Shown here: one piece after another, positions 7,722 to 16,947 of the stretch | How the letters are laid out: each line of letters begins with the position of its first letter | How positions within the stretch are numbered: the first letter of the stretch is position 1 | Source: Saccharothrix carnea | GTDB taxonomy: Bacteria > Actinomycetota > Actinomycetes > Mycobacteriales > Pseudonocardiaceae | Direction of reading: 5' to 3' | Length of the DNA: 64,000 bases | Assembly (NCBI RefSeq): GCF_003014735.1 | Contig: NZ_PYAX01000004.1 | Location: 1-64,000, forward strand | Notes under the pieces: model-generated | Told to the model about the DNA's origin: nothing | The model's database searches: none | What the model saw: only the letters and a program-made list of their open reading frames with translations | Translations under genes and position numbers: made by a program

Positions 7722-9332
7722 GATCCCGCCGACGACCTGCTGGCCTGGGCGCCCCCGCCGGGACAGGGCGGTGCCGCGCAGGCCGTCGCGCTGCCCGGCT
7801 ACAGCGACTTCCGGCTCGTCGCGCACGGCGGCGAGGGCACCGTGTACCGGGCCACGCAGGACGGGCTGGGCCGTGACGTCGCGGTGAAGGTGCTGGACGT
7901 GACCGACGAGGACACGGTCAGCCGGTTCCACCGCGAGCTGGAGATCACCGTCCGGCTCGGCCGCCAGCACCCGCACATCGTGACCGTGCTGGACACGGGC
8001 GTGATCGCCGGCCGGCCGTGCATCGTGATGGAGTACTACGACCTCGGGTCGCTGCACGACCGGTTGCGGCAGCGCGGGCCGCTGCCGGTGCACGAGGTGG
8101 TCGCGGCCGGGATCGCGGTGGCCGACGCGCTGTCGTTCGCGCACGGCCAGGGCATCCTGCACCGGGACGTGAAGCCGCAGAACATCCTGGTGCTGCCCAC
8201 GTCGTACGTGCTGGCCGACTTCGGCATCGCGCGGGGCGCGGACGCGGCGCACACGGCGTCGTTGCAGCTGGTGAGCTACCGCCACGCGGCACCGCAGATG
8301 GTGGACGGCCGGCCGCCCGCCGCGGCCGACGACCTGTGGTCGCTGGGTTCCACGCTGTTCACCCTGCTGGACGGGCAGCCGCCGTTCGCGTCGGACAACC
8401 CCGGCGAGGACACCATGCTCGCCTACCTCGGGCGGGTGCGCGAGGCGTCGCCCCGGTCGCTGCTGCGGCGGGACGTGCCGGTCGAGCTGGTGGCGATCAT
8501 CCTGCGGTGCCTGCGCAAGGCGCGGGAGGACCGGTTCCCGGACGCGGCGTCGTTGCGCGCGGCGCTGGCCGCGGTGCCGACGTGGACCCCGCAGTCCACT
8601 GTGGACCCGGACCACACGGCGGCCGTGCGGCAGGAGGTGCCGGAGCGCTACCCGGACGGCCCGACGGAACTGCCGGACTTCGGCCCGAAACCCGTGGTCG
8701 AGGCACCGCCGGAGCCGGTCGCCGCCGCCGTTGAGCCGGTGAGGACGTGGACCGAGGACCTCGCCGACCTGACCGTCCGGCACAACGCCGAGCGCCGCCC
8801 GCCGGTGGCCCTGCCACCGCCGCCGCTGGTGGAGCTGCCCGAGCCGCCACCGTCCCGGCCGCGCCGCTCGTGGAAGCCGGCGGCGGTGAGCGCGGTGTTC
8901 GTCGGCGTGGTGATCGGGGTCGCGTTGAGCCTGCCCGGTCGGTCCGACGAGGCCGCGTCACCACCTGCCACCACCACCACGGTCCCGGTCACCACCACGA
9001 CCGCGGTCCCGACGACGACCACCGCGAGCCTGCCCGAGGGCGGCGTCCCGGCGTTCACCCCGGTGCTCAAGCGGCTGGAGGACGACGGCGACCGGATCGA
9101 GCTGTTCTGGACGGATCCGAGCGAGGGCAAGGCCCAGTTCGTCGTGGTGGACGTGACGGGCTCGTCGCCGAGGCCGTTGGTGACGGTGGCGGCCGGTGCG
9201 ACGTCACACGTGCTGGAGGGCTTGGAGCCGAAGGCGCCGCAGTACTGCTTCCAGGTGCTCGCGATCGGCCTCGACGACCCGTCCACGCAACGCGGTGCGT
9301 CGGCCCGCACGTGCGCCGTGCGCAACGGCTAG
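7719..9332 (+). CDS. Membrane-anchored Hanks-type Ser/Thr protein kinase with extracellular Fn3-like domain
   Basis: A 537-aa protein (start GTG 7719; GTG 7689 is possible). The kinase domain (30-285) has the Gly loop GGEGTVYRA (37-45), catalytic Lys57 in AVKVL, HRDVKPQN with Asp150, and DFG at 167-169. The activation segment is short: the usual GTPxYMAPE block is replaced by LVSYRHAAPQM, so regulation by loop phosphorylation may be altered. A Pro-rich juxtamembrane stretch precedes one membrane helix (388-406). Outside are a Thr/Val/Pro linker and an Fn3-like beta domain (about 430-530) with two Cys, unlike the PASTA repeats of PknB. The sensed ligand is unknown. Its stop codon overlaps the convergent TgpA-like gene stop. 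Confidence 0.88.
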   Translation: MDPADDLLAWAPPPGQGGAAQAVALPGYSDFRLVAHGGEGTVYRATQDGLGRDVAVKVLDVTDEDTVSRFHRELEITVRLGRQHPHIVTVLDTGVIAGRPCIVMEYYDLGSLHDRLRQRGPLPVHEVVAAGIAVADALSFAHGQGILHRDVKPQNILVLPTSYVLADFGIARGADAAHTASLQLVSYRHAAPQMVDGRPPAAADDLWSLGSTLFTLLDGQPPFASDNPGEDTMLAYLGRVREASPRSLLRRDVPVELVAIILRCLRKAREDRFPDAASLRAALAAVPTWTPQSTVDPDHTAAVRQEVPERYPDGPTELPDFGPKPVVEAPPEPVAAAVEPVRTWTEDLADLTVRHNAERRPPVALPPPPLVELPEPPPSRPRRSWKPAAVSAVFVGVVIGVALSLPGRSDEAASPPATTTTVPVTTTTAVPTTTTASLPEGGVPAFTPVLKRLEDDGDRIELFWTDPSEGKAQFVVVDVTGSSPRPLVTVAAGATSHVLEGLEPKAPQYCFQVLAIGLDDPSTQRGASARTCAVRNG

Positions 9333-11455
9333 CGCCGCCACAAGGGCCGCGGGTCGACCGCCCAGAACATCCTGCGGTACCACCGGACCCCGTGCCGCAA
9401 GCCGACCCTCACCTGCCGCGCCAACCGCCACGCCGACTCGCCTTCGCCGGAACCGCTCGCCGTGTGCTGCCCCGCATGGTCCGCTCCGCCGTGGGTCGGG
9501 CTCGACGGTCGGACACCCACGTTCGGGGCAGTGGCCATCGGGCGCTGCGGGTGCCGCGGTGCGAAAGCCGCGTACTCCGCCAGGCGGGCCAACTCCACCG
9601 CGGGCGCCGACCCCAACTCCGCCGCCACGTCCGGTGCGGTCCGGTTGGCCGGCGGTGTCCGACCCGCCAGCAGCAAACCGTCCAGCACGTAGGCCCACGC
9701 GCCGGTCGCACCGGCCGCCCGCAGCCGCCTGCGCCGAACCAACCGGGCCAACCCGAGCACGGCAAGCACCAGCACCGGCACCGCGCCGAGCACCGCGTAC
9801 CCGATCCACCGCTGCGACCCGGCCGACGTGGCCTGCGCGGCTACGGGGCTCGACGGCGTCACCAACGGCGGCGGCGGCGGCGCGGACAGCGGCGTGCTCG
9901 TCGGCGTGGCCGTGACCGACGCCAACCGGTCCAGCACCTCGCGCTTCTGCGCCGCGCTCGAACCGCCCGACGACACACCGGCCACCGGGTCGAACGGCAC
10001 CCAGCCCCACCCGGCGAAGTACACCTCGGGCCACGCGGTCGCGTCGCTGCCGCGCACCACGCGCTCCTCACCGGCAGCGGGCTGGAAACCCACGACCACC
10101 CGGGTCGGCAACCCGACCGCCCGGCCCAGCACGGCGAACGCCGACGCGAACTGCTCCGCCGTCCCCGCGTTCGCGCCCGGCTCGCCGGGGTTGCCGAACA
10201 GGAACCGCTCCAGCCGCGCGTACGACGACCCGACCGGTGCCTGCGCGTCCGGTGTGCGGCCCTGCTTCACCACCTGCTCGATCGCCACGGCCCGCTCGTA
10301 CGGCGTCCGCGCGTTCTGCACGATCTGCCGCGCGTACTCCGCCAACGAGTACGGCAACCCGGGCAGCTCCAGGTAGCGGTCGGCCGTGGTCGGCACGGTG
10401 GCGTCGAGCAGGTCCGCGTCGTCGGGCACGTCCAGCACGCCCCGCACCCGGTACGACAGGCCGGGCGTCAACTCGGTGCGCAGCACCAACGACCCCGAGT
10501 CCGGGTCGACCATCGCGCCGTCCAGCGTCACCGCAGTCGGCCGCCCGACCGTCGGCAGCCACCGACCACCCAGCTCGCCGACGATGATCTCCACCTCGGC
10601 CTCGTCCACCCGCGCCCCGGGCGGGAGGTCGGGCTCCGCCACGGCCCCGATCGGCCCGTACAACGACGCCGCCCGCCACGCCGCGCCCGAGTAGTCCGAC
10701 AACGCCACCAACCGCACCGCCCGTTCCGGCCCGCGCACGCGGAACAGCTCGATGTCGCCCAGGTTCGCCCACGACGCCAGCTGGGGCAGCGGGCTCGCCA
10801 CACCCAGGTCGCTGACCGGCGGTTCCACCAACTCCCGCGGCTCGAACGCGTCACCGGCCGGCAGCACCACCGCCAACGCCGCCACCACCGCCACCGGCAC
10901 GGCGGGCAACCCGAGCAGCACCCGGCCACCGGCCTCCAACCGGTCCACCAACAACCACCCGACCGCCACCAGGGCGATCAACCCGACCGCGACCAGGCCG
11001 TGCCGATCGGCCCGCCCAGCCGTCAGCAACGCCGTGCACGTGTAAAGCACCGCCGCACCGACCACCGGCGCCACCAACGACCGCCCCCGCACCACCGCCA
11101 GCCCGACGACCAACGACACGCCGAACACCAGCAACGCACCCGGTACCAACAGCTCCGGCGTCGCCGGCGCCGGCCGTGCCGCCGTCAACAGGCGGGGCAC
11201 GAGGTCCAGCAGCACCGCCGGCGGGTCGGCGGAGTCGATCGCCGAGTCCCGCGCCACCCAGTAACCGCCGACCAGCGCCAGCACCACCAACGAGAACGCC
11301 ACCAGCCCCGCCGGCATCCTCCGCCACCTCAACAACGGCAGACAGGCGAACCCGAGACCCGCCGCACCCGCGAACACCAACGGGGCAACGACTCCCTGCC
11401 ACCCCGAGCCGAGGTGCAGCGCCGCGACGACGACCACCAACCCCGCCCACCCCAC
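9329..11455 (-). CDS. TgpA-like transglutaminase-fold membrane protein lacking catalytic Cys and His
   Basis: About 708 aa from GTG 11455, chosen because a GGGAG site lies 7 nt upstream and the first membrane helix starts at once; an in-frame Gly/Ala-rich extension to 11953 is open but unlikely. Multiple N-terminal membrane helices, an extracytoplasmic transglutaminase-like core, one further helix and a cytoplasmic tail match the DUF3488/TgpA family. Active enzymes have G-x-C-x-x-F-A and H-A-W. Here these read GTAEQFA (Ala at 10157-10159) and DATAW (Thr at 10035-10037), while the Asp of WVPFDP remains. It is probably a structural or regulatory pseudoenzyme. It is the last gene of the propeller/MoxR/DUF58 operon. 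Confidence 0.8.
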   Translation of the reverse strand: MGWAGLVVVVAALHLGSGWQGVVAPLVFAGAAGLGFACLPLLRWRRMPAGLVAFSLVVLALVGGYWVARDSAIDSADPPAVLLDLVPRLLTAARPAPATPELLVPGALLVFGVSLVVGLAVVRGRSLVAPVVGAAVLYTCTALLTAGRADRHGLVAVGLIALVAVGWLLVDRLEAGGRVLLGLPAVPVAVVAALAVVLPAGDAFEPRELVEPPVSDLGVASPLPQLASWANLGDIELFRVRGPERAVRLVALSDYSGAAWRAASLYGPIGAVAEPDLPPGARVDEAEVEIIVGELGGRWLPTVGRPTAVTLDGAMVDPDSGSLVLRTELTPGLSYRVRGVLDVPDDADLLDATVPTTADRYLELPGLPYSLAEYARQIVQNARTPYERAVAIEQVVKQGRTPDAQAPVGSSYARLERFLFGNPGEPGANAGTAEQFASAFAVLGRAVGLPTRVVVGFQPAAGEERVVRGSDATAWPEVYFAGWGWVPFDPVAGVSSGGSSAAQKREVLDRLASVTATPTSTPLSAPPPPPLVTPSSPVAAQATSAGSQRWIGYAVLGAVPVLVLAVLGLARLVRRRRLRAAGATGAWAYVLDGLLLAGRTPPANRTAPDVAAELGSAPAVELARLAEYAAFAPRHPQRPMATAPNVGVRPSSPTHGGADHAGQHTASGSGEGESAWRLARQVRVGLRHGVRWYRRMFWAVDPRPLWRR

Positions 11456-11900
11456 GCGGGCACTCCCACGGACACCGGCACCCGCACGGACACCGGCACC
11501 CGCACCACCACTGGCACGACCGGCACCCGCACCACCGGCACCCGCACCCGCACCGCCAGCGCTGGCACGACCAGCGCCCCCACCGCCAGCACCTCCGCGA
11601 GCGCTGGCACCGCCAGCAACCCCACCAACGCCACCAACGCCACCACCACCGCCGCCGGCGCTGGCACGACCAGCACGGCCACGACCAGCACGGCCACCGG
11701 TGCCACCGCTACCTGCGCTGGCACCGACACCAGCATCACCACTACCCGCACTGGCAGGCTCGTGCGGCCTCACGCAGCCACCACCCCGACACACCCGAGG
11801 CCGGGGCGCCGCGCCTCCATACTTCCGGCAACAAAATCGGCGCTTCCATCCATCCCCGGACACACGATCACGATCGGGTGATCTACGAACGGCCGCGCGA
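11456..11900. repeat. Low-complexity GTGCCGGTG-like repeat tract between DUF58 and TgpA-like genes
   Basis: This 445-bp interval separates two genes that often overlap in related operons. From about 11460 to 11765 the minus strand is a degenerate short repeat of GTG/GCC/GGT codons, open in several frames. It reads as Val-Pro repeats, Gly/Ala/Arg repeats or, on the plus strand, Thr-Gly repeats, so none is clearly coding. It could be an expanded spacer or an extended N-terminus of the TgpA-like protein. The rest (11766-11900) shows nothing recognisable. Confidence 0.55.
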
Positions 11901-13049
11901 TCACCGCGAGACCGCCGTGTTCCAGGCGTCCAACAGTCCTTCGGCCTTCGCATCGCGCAGTAACAGCACCGACCCGGCCGCCGAGATCGGGTGCGTCGGC
12001 GCGGGATCGACAGCCAGCACCACGCCCACCGACGCCCTCCCCGCCTCCAGCATCAACGCCGACAAGTCGGCCCGCGCCCCGCACACCACGGCCACCACGT
12101 CCAGATCCCGGATCGGCAACGGCCGCGCGGCCGAGTCGCCCTCCGCCGCCTTCAGGTCCGCCAACGCCGCCAGCACCACGGACGCATCCGCATCAACCGC
12201 ACCCGCCGGCAGCTCCACGTCCACCGCCCCGGACGACGACACCAGCCGCACCGGGTGCCCCTCGGCGACGGCCACCGTCACCAGCGACGCCGCCACCTCC
12301 ACCGCGTCCTCCAAGTCCTTGGCCTCCGCGTAGGACTCCACGTGATCATCGAGCACCACGGCCAGGTGCGGACGGGCCGGATCGGCGTCCTCCCGGATCA
12401 TCAGCGTCCCGGTGCGCGCGGACGTCGCCCAGTGCAGTCGTCGCAAGTCGTCACCGGGCACGTACTCCCGCAGCCCCACCAGATCGGTCCCGCCGCGCTC
12501 CACCCGCTCGTCCGCGCCGACGTGCCCCCGCCGCACCCCACCGGGCAGCCCGCGCACCGGCAGCACGCGCGGCACCACGCGGACCTCCACCACGTCACCC
12601 ACCACGGTCCGGGCATGTGCCAAGCCCGCCAGGCCACGGCGGCTCAACGTCAGCGGACCCACTCGCAGCAGGCCGCGGGTGTGCGTCGGGATCGGGTACT
12701 CGACCTTCACCTGCTGCCCCGGCGCGAGCAGCGGGATGTCCACCGCCACCGCCTCGCCCGCCACCTCGTCGGTCGCGTCGAACACCACCGGGAACCTCCG
12801 GCTGGTGCCCGTCAGCTCGACCACGCCCGTGCACGCGCCCAACCGCTGCACGGTCCGAGGCCGCACCGTCCGCTTCGGCGCCACCTGCGCCCGCGACAGC
12901 ACCGACGCCACGCCCGCGCCCGCCAGCACCACCAACGCGATGCCCAACCCGGCCACGCCGGGATAACGCCACCACACCCCCAGCACCACCAAGGGCACAC
13001 CCAGCAGCACCGCGCCCATCCCCCGCGCGGTCAGCCGAACCCTGGTCAT
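11901..13049 (-). CDS. DUF58 domain protein of a MoxR operon
   Basis: A 382-aa protein with two N-terminal membrane helices (about 10-50), a beta-rich middle and the DUF58 core. The signature GTDLVGLREYVPGDDLRRLHWATSAR occupies about residues 187-212 and is followed by a degenerate vWA-like fold. DUF58 proteins accompany MoxR ATPases and transglutaminase-like proteins in cell-envelope or protein-maturation operons, with biochemical role unproven. The start ATG overlaps the MoxR stop by four bases (ATGA), showing translational coupling. Confidence 0.9.
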   Translation of the reverse strand: MTRVRLTARGMGAVLLGVPLVVLGVWWRYPGVAGLGIALVVLAGAGVASVLSRAQVAPKRTVRPRTVQRLGACTGVVELTGTSRRFPVVFDATDEVAGEAVAVDIPLLAPGQQVKVEYPIPTHTRGLLRVGPLTLSRRGLAGLAHARTVVGDVVEVRVVPRVLPVRGLPGGVRRGHVGADERVERGGTDLVGLREYVPGDDLRRLHWATSARTGTLMIREDADPARPHLAVVLDDHVESYAEAKDLEDAVEVAASLVTVAVAEGHPVRLVSSSGAVDVELPAGAVDADASVVLAALADLKAAEGDSAARPLPIRDLDVVAVVCGARADLSALMLEAGRASVGVVLAVDPAPTHPISAAGSVLLLRDAKAEGLLDAWNTAVSR

Positions 13050-14032
13050 CGCGCGGCCGGTCGCGGCACCGCCACGCCCGCCAGGACGTCGGCCAGGACC
13101 TCCTCGGTCGTCGTGCCCGCCAGCTGCGCCTCACGCGTCAACACCAACCGGTGCGCCAGCACCGGCACCGCCAGCGCCTGCACGTCACCCGGCACCACGA
13201 AGTGCCTGCCCTGCGCCGCCGCGTACACCTGCACGCACCGCACCAGGGCACGCAGGCCACGCGTGCTCGCGCCCAACCGCAACCGGGCGTCCCCGCGCGA
13301 GGCCACCCCGATATCGCTGATGTAGCGCAGCAACGGGTCCGCCACGTGCAGCGTCGCCAGCCGACGACCCTGCTCCGCGACCAAGTGCGGGTTCGTCACC
13401 GTCGGCACCGCACCCACCTGCCCCGCGCCGCTTCCCGGCCGCAGCACCTCGATCTCCTGCTCCACCGCCGGGTAGCCGATCGACGTGCGCAGCATGAACC
13501 GGTCCAGCTGCGCCTCGGGCAGCCGGTACGTGCCGTCCAGGTCGATCGGGTTCTGCGTGGCCACCACGAGGAACGGTGCGGGCACGGCGTGCGCGACGCC
13601 GTCCACCGTGACCGTCCGCTCCTCCATGACCTCCAGCAACGCCGACTGCGTCTTCGCCGCCGCACGGTTGATCTCGTCCGCCAGCACGATGTTCGCGAAC
13701 ACCGGCCCCGGCCGGAACCGCACCTGACCGGTCTGCGGGTCGTACACCGACGTGCCCGTGACGTCGGACGGCAGCAGGTCGGGCGTGAACTGCACCCGCC
13801 GCGACACCCCGCCCAACGCGCCCGCCACCGCACGCGCCAACGTCGTCTTGCCCGTGCCCGGCACGTCCTCCAGCAGCACGTGCCCACCGGCGAACATCGC
13901 GACCAGCACGAGGTCGACCACGTCCCGCTTGCCCCTCACCGCCGACTCGACCGCGTCACCGAGCCGCGCGTGCAGGGCGCGGAACGCCGCGATCTCGTCC
14001 CCGCCGATCGCCGGCACCGCCGTAGTCGTCAC
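13046..14032 (-). CDS. MoxR-family AAA+ ATPase
   Basis: A 328-aa AAA+ chaperone-type ATPase. Walker A is DVPGTGKTTLA, Walker B is VLADEINRA, sensor 1 is VVATQNPID and the MoxR block LPEAQLDRF follows. GTG 14032 is preferred (AAGG upstream, 13 bp after the preceding stop); ATG 14062 in the same frame would overlap the upstream gene. MoxR proteins remodel or activate partner proteins; here the partners are presumably the membrane DUF58 and TgpA-like proteins encoded next. Confidence 0.92.
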   Translation of the reverse strand: MTTTAVPAIGGDEIAAFRALHARLGDAVESAVRGKRDVVDLVLVAMFAGGHVLLEDVPGTGKTTLARAVAGALGGVSRRVQFTPDLLPSDVTGTSVYDPQTGQVRFRPGPVFANIVLADEINRAAAKTQSALLEVMEERTVTVDGVAHAVPAPFLVVATQNPIDLDGTYRLPEAQLDRFMLRTSIGYPAVEQEIEVLRPGSGAGQVGAVPTVTNPHLVAEQGRRLATLHVADPLLRYISDIGVASRGDARLRLGASTRGLRALVRCVQVYAAAQGRHFVVPGDVQALAVPVLAHRLVLTREAQLAGTTTEEVLADVLAGVAVPRPAAR

Positions 14033-14045
14033 GCCACGCCCTTCA

Positions 14046-16244
14046 TCACTCGCCCGACCCACGCCGCATGCGCCGGTTGCGCAACGTCAGCAGCCACGCC
14101 GTCGCCAACAGCCCGATGCCGCCGCCGACCAACTGGTTGGTCTCCTCGGACGCGGGCAAGCTGCGCGGCTGGCAGATCCGGCCACCGCAGGTCTCGGTGT
14201 CCCGCACGGGCGAGTTGCGCACCGCCGAATCCACCGAATCCGACCCGGACGCCGCGTAGGCCCGCACGACGAGCGCATTCGCGCCGATCTCGACCGTGAT
14301 GCTCGCCGAGCCACCGGAACACGGGATCGGCGCCGAGTAGCCCCAGGTCCTGTTGACGACCTCGCACCGCCCACCGTGGCTCGCCCAGTCCGCAGGCGGC
14401 GAAGTCGTCACCAGCCTCTCGTACATGCCCCCGCCCACCGAGCTGATCACCACGACGTTGGCGGTGGGCAACGACGGAGGCGGAGGAGGAGGAGGCGGCG
14501 GCGTGGTCGTGGTCGTCGTAGGAGGTGGCGGCGGAGGCGGAGGAGGTGTCGTCGTGGTCGTGGTCACCACCGGCGGCTGGGTCGTCGTCCCGGCGGCCGG
14601 CCGGATCGTCAACGACCCCGCCCCCGCCTCACCCGTGCCGAACCGGTTGTACGCCGCCACGGCGACGTCCAGCTTCCCGCTCGCGCAGAACGTGGAACCC
14701 GCGCACGGCAGCACCAACTCGGCCGACGTGCCCGCCACCCGCGTCTCCCGGGTGGCACCCGAGAACCCGCCGGTCGCGGTCACCGCGTACCCGGTGATCG
14801 GCTCACCGCCGTCCGGTACCGCGCTCCAGCTCACCGACACGACCACCGACGTGCCGTTGTTGCTGCGCTGCGACACCGTCACGCCCGCCGGACGTCCCGG
14901 CACCGCACCCGACACGCTCGCGCTCGGTGTGGTCGTCGGCGTCGGCGCGACGGGCGTGGTCTCGTCGCGCGGCGGGTTCTGCCCGTTGCCCCGGTTGTCG
15001 CGCGTCGGCGGGTCGGGACGCGGCGGAGGCGGGCTCGGCACGCTGGGGATCGGCGAGCGCTCCGGGTCCAGCACCGGCAGCTCGGGGCTGCGGATCACCA
15101 CGTCGCGCGTCCGACCGTCCGAGTCCACGATCACGCCCGAGTCCTGGCCCGGCGTGTTGATGAACAGCTTGCCGTCGTCGAACACCAGCGCCGGATCACC
15201 CGAACCGCCCGTGCGCACGTCCTCCGCGCCACGCCGACCCGACCGGTCCAGCACCACGACCTTGCCCGAACCGCGGCACGGCACGTAGACCCGTTCGCGG
15301 AACACCGCCGGGCGCCCCGGCTTGGGGCAGCCGAACGGTCCCAGGTCGACCCGCACCACCTCGTCACCGCTCAGCAGCACGACCGCCGACGCGTCCGGGA
15401 TCGACGCGGGCACCAGGCCGGTCGGGCTCGTCTGCGCGGCCAGCACCTCGCCGCCGAACGCGTCCGTGCTCGCGGTGAGGTCGCGCCCGGTGCCGTCGCG
15501 CACCACCACGCCGCCTTCCAACCCGAGCAACGTCACGCCCCGCTCGTGCGGCACCAACGCCGTGCGGGGCCCGGCACCGGCCACCGCCTTGTCCGACCGC
15601 TCCAGGAACTCCAGCTCGTCGTCGGACCACTCCAACGCGTGCAGGTTGCCGCCGTGGTCCACGGCCCAGATCACGCCTTCGTCGTCGACGACGACGTCCG
15701 CCAGCGGCTGCCCCGCGAGCCAGGGCGACCCGATGTCGACCAGCGTCACCGGGTCCGCGTTGTGCACCGAGCCCGCCGCGCGGTCGACCACGAACACCCG
15801 GTCCCACGCGATGAGCACCTTCGCCGAAGGTCCGGGAGGCGCCTGCCTGCGACCGGAGGACAGCAGCGTGGCCAGGTCGATCACCGTGATCTGGCCCGTG
15901 CGGCGGTCGAGCACGATCAGCTTGTCGTCGGACTGCGCGATCTCCAGCTGCGCGTCCGCGCCGCTGACCTGCAACCGGGTCTGCGGTTTCCCGGAGCTCG
16001 GGTTCACCTGCACGACCTCGCCGCGCTGGTCGTCGCCCAGCCACGTGAGCCCGTCCGAGACCTCGACCGCGGTCCGCGAGATGCCGTCGCCGAGAGCGGC
16101 GCCGACCAGCAACAACAGCCCTAACGCGGCGGCGCTGACACTGGCCGACTCGCGCCGGCCCGCGCCGAGGACCCGACGCGCCACCCTGCCCAGCTTCGCT
16201 CCCACGGCCGGGATGCTAACGACCGCGTATGACATTTCCGACAC
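14046..16244 (-). CDS. Membrane-anchored beta-propeller plus fibronectin type III protein
   Basis: A 732-aa protein (GTG 16244; ATG 16235 also possible). It has a hydrophobic N-terminal helix (about 36-52), then a large beta domain with repeated WxxD/VxVVDR/V-W-A-V-D-type strands suggesting a beta-propeller (60-385). An Asp/Pro-rich linker, one Fn3 domain (about 450-545), two poly-Pro/poly-Thr stalks, a second small Cys-containing beta domain (about 590-670) and a C-terminal membrane helix with a basic tail follow. It is the first gene of the MoxR operon and probably its envelope-exposed substrate or scaffold. No enzymatic motif is seen. Confidence 0.8.
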   Translation of the reverse strand: MSEMSYAVVSIPAVGAKLGRVARRVLGAGRRESASVSAAALGLLLLVGAALGDGISRTAVEVSDGLTWLGDDQRGEVVQVNPSSGKPQTRLQVSGADAQLEIAQSDDKLIVLDRRTGQITVIDLATLLSSGRRQAPPGPSAKVLIAWDRVFVVDRAAGSVHNADPVTLVDIGSPWLAGQPLADVVVDDEGVIWAVDHGGNLHALEWSDDELEFLERSDKAVAGAGPRTALVPHERGVTLLGLEGGVVVRDGTGRDLTASTDAFGGEVLAAQTSPTGLVPASIPDASAVVLLSGDEVVRVDLGPFGCPKPGRPAVFRERVYVPCRGSGKVVVLDRSGRRGAEDVRTGGSGDPALVFDDGKLFINTPGQDSGVIVDSDGRTRDVVIRSPELPVLDPERSPIPSVPSPPPPRPDPPTRDNRGNGQNPPRDETTPVAPTPTTTPSASVSGAVPGRPAGVTVSQRSNNGTSVVVSVSWSAVPDGGEPITGYAVTATGGFSGATRETRVAGTSAELVLPCAGSTFCASGKLDVAVAAYNRFGTGEAGAGSLTIRPAAGTTTQPPVVTTTTTTPPPPPPPPPTTTTTTPPPPPPPPPSLPTANVVVISSVGGGMYERLVTTSPPADWASHGGRCEVVNRTWGYSAPIPCSGGSASITVEIGANALVVRAYAASGSDSVDSAVRNSPVRDTETCGGRICQPRSLPASEETNQLVGGGIGLLATAWLLTLRNRRMRRGSGE

Positions 16245-16359
16245 AACCAGTGCCGGTGCTCCGGTCGGCCCACGCGCACTCCGCCGGATGCGTCCACATG
16301 GGACCGCAGTGGTGGGATGCCCCGACCTCCGCGCGGTGGGGCGGTCGGCGGGTTCGCGG

Positions 16360-16854
16360 CTAGAGGTCCGCGAACTCCTCCCGGCGCACGTTCGCGCACT
16401 CGGTCGTCAACCCCGCGTCCACCGCGCGGCTGATCTCCGCCAACGACCGCAGCTGTGCCGGCGTCAACACGTCGAACAGGTGCTCCCGCACGGCGGTCAC
16501 GTGGCCCGCCGCGGCCGCTTCCAACACGCCGAACCCGATCTCCGTGAGCGCCGCGATCGAGCCGCGCCGGTCCGACGGGCACGCCCGCCGCTCGACCCAG
16601 CCCTCTTTCTCCAGCCGGGCCACCGCGTGGGAGAGTCTGGACCGTGACGAGTGGCACACCGACGCCAGCTCACTCATCCTCAGCGCCCGTCCCGGGGCCT
16701 CCGACAGTGCGACGAGGATCTCGTAGTAGGCCATCGGCATGCCGGAGTCGCGCTGCAACTGCCGGTCGAGGTGATCGGTGAACTTGGTGACGGCGGTCAT
16801 GAAGGCACGCCACACCTGCTGCTCTTCGGCGTTCAGCCACCGCACGTCGCTCAT
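16360..16854 (-). CDS. MarR-family transcriptional regulator
   Basis: A 164-aa winged-helix regulator. The recognition region ALRMSELASVCHSSRSRLSHAVARLEKEGWVERRACPSDRRGSIAALTEIG is a typical MarR HTH plus wing with the D-R-R-G signature. Start ATG 16854 is chosen because a TATGAT -10 box ends exactly 7 nt upstream, implying a leaderless message. It is divergent from the YceI gene, and two copies of an inverted repeat lie between them, so it probably represses both. Ligand unknown. Confidence 0.9.
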   Translation of the reverse strand: MSDVRWLNAEEQQVWRAFMTAVTKFTDHLDRQLQRDSGMPMAYYEILVALSEAPGRALRMSELASVCHSSRSRLSHAVARLEKEGWVERRACPSDRRGSIAALTEIGFGVLEAAAAGHVTAVREHLFDVLTPAQLRSLAEISRAVDAGLTTECANVRREEFADL

Positions 16855-16861
16855 GCCTCCC

Positions 16862-16921
16862 ATCATACGGCCGTTGTTGAACCTTCAACCAGGATGCGCT
16901 ATGTTCAGTTGAGAGTTCAAC
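16862..16921. promoter_or_regulatory. Divergent promoters with two MarR-type operators
   Basis: Plus-strand promoter: TTGAAC (16877-16882), 17-bp spacer, TATGTT (16900-16905), driving yceI. Minus-strand -10 TATGAT is at 16867-16862, 7 nt before the marR ATG. The palindrome GTTGAA-CC-TTCAAC (16876-16889) covers the -35, and GTTGAG-AG-TTCAAC (16908-16921) lies just after the -10. The copies are 32 bp apart, three helical turns, so bound dimers would sit on one face of the DNA. Confidence 0.8.
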
Positions 16922-16947
16922 CAGACCAACCCAGAAGGACCATCCAC

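Noticed and set aside
11176..12333. Plus-strand open frames through the DUF58/TgpA-like region, with His- or Thr/Gly-rich repeats
   Set aside because: They mirror the repeat tract and real minus-strand genes; no ribosome site or recognisable domain.
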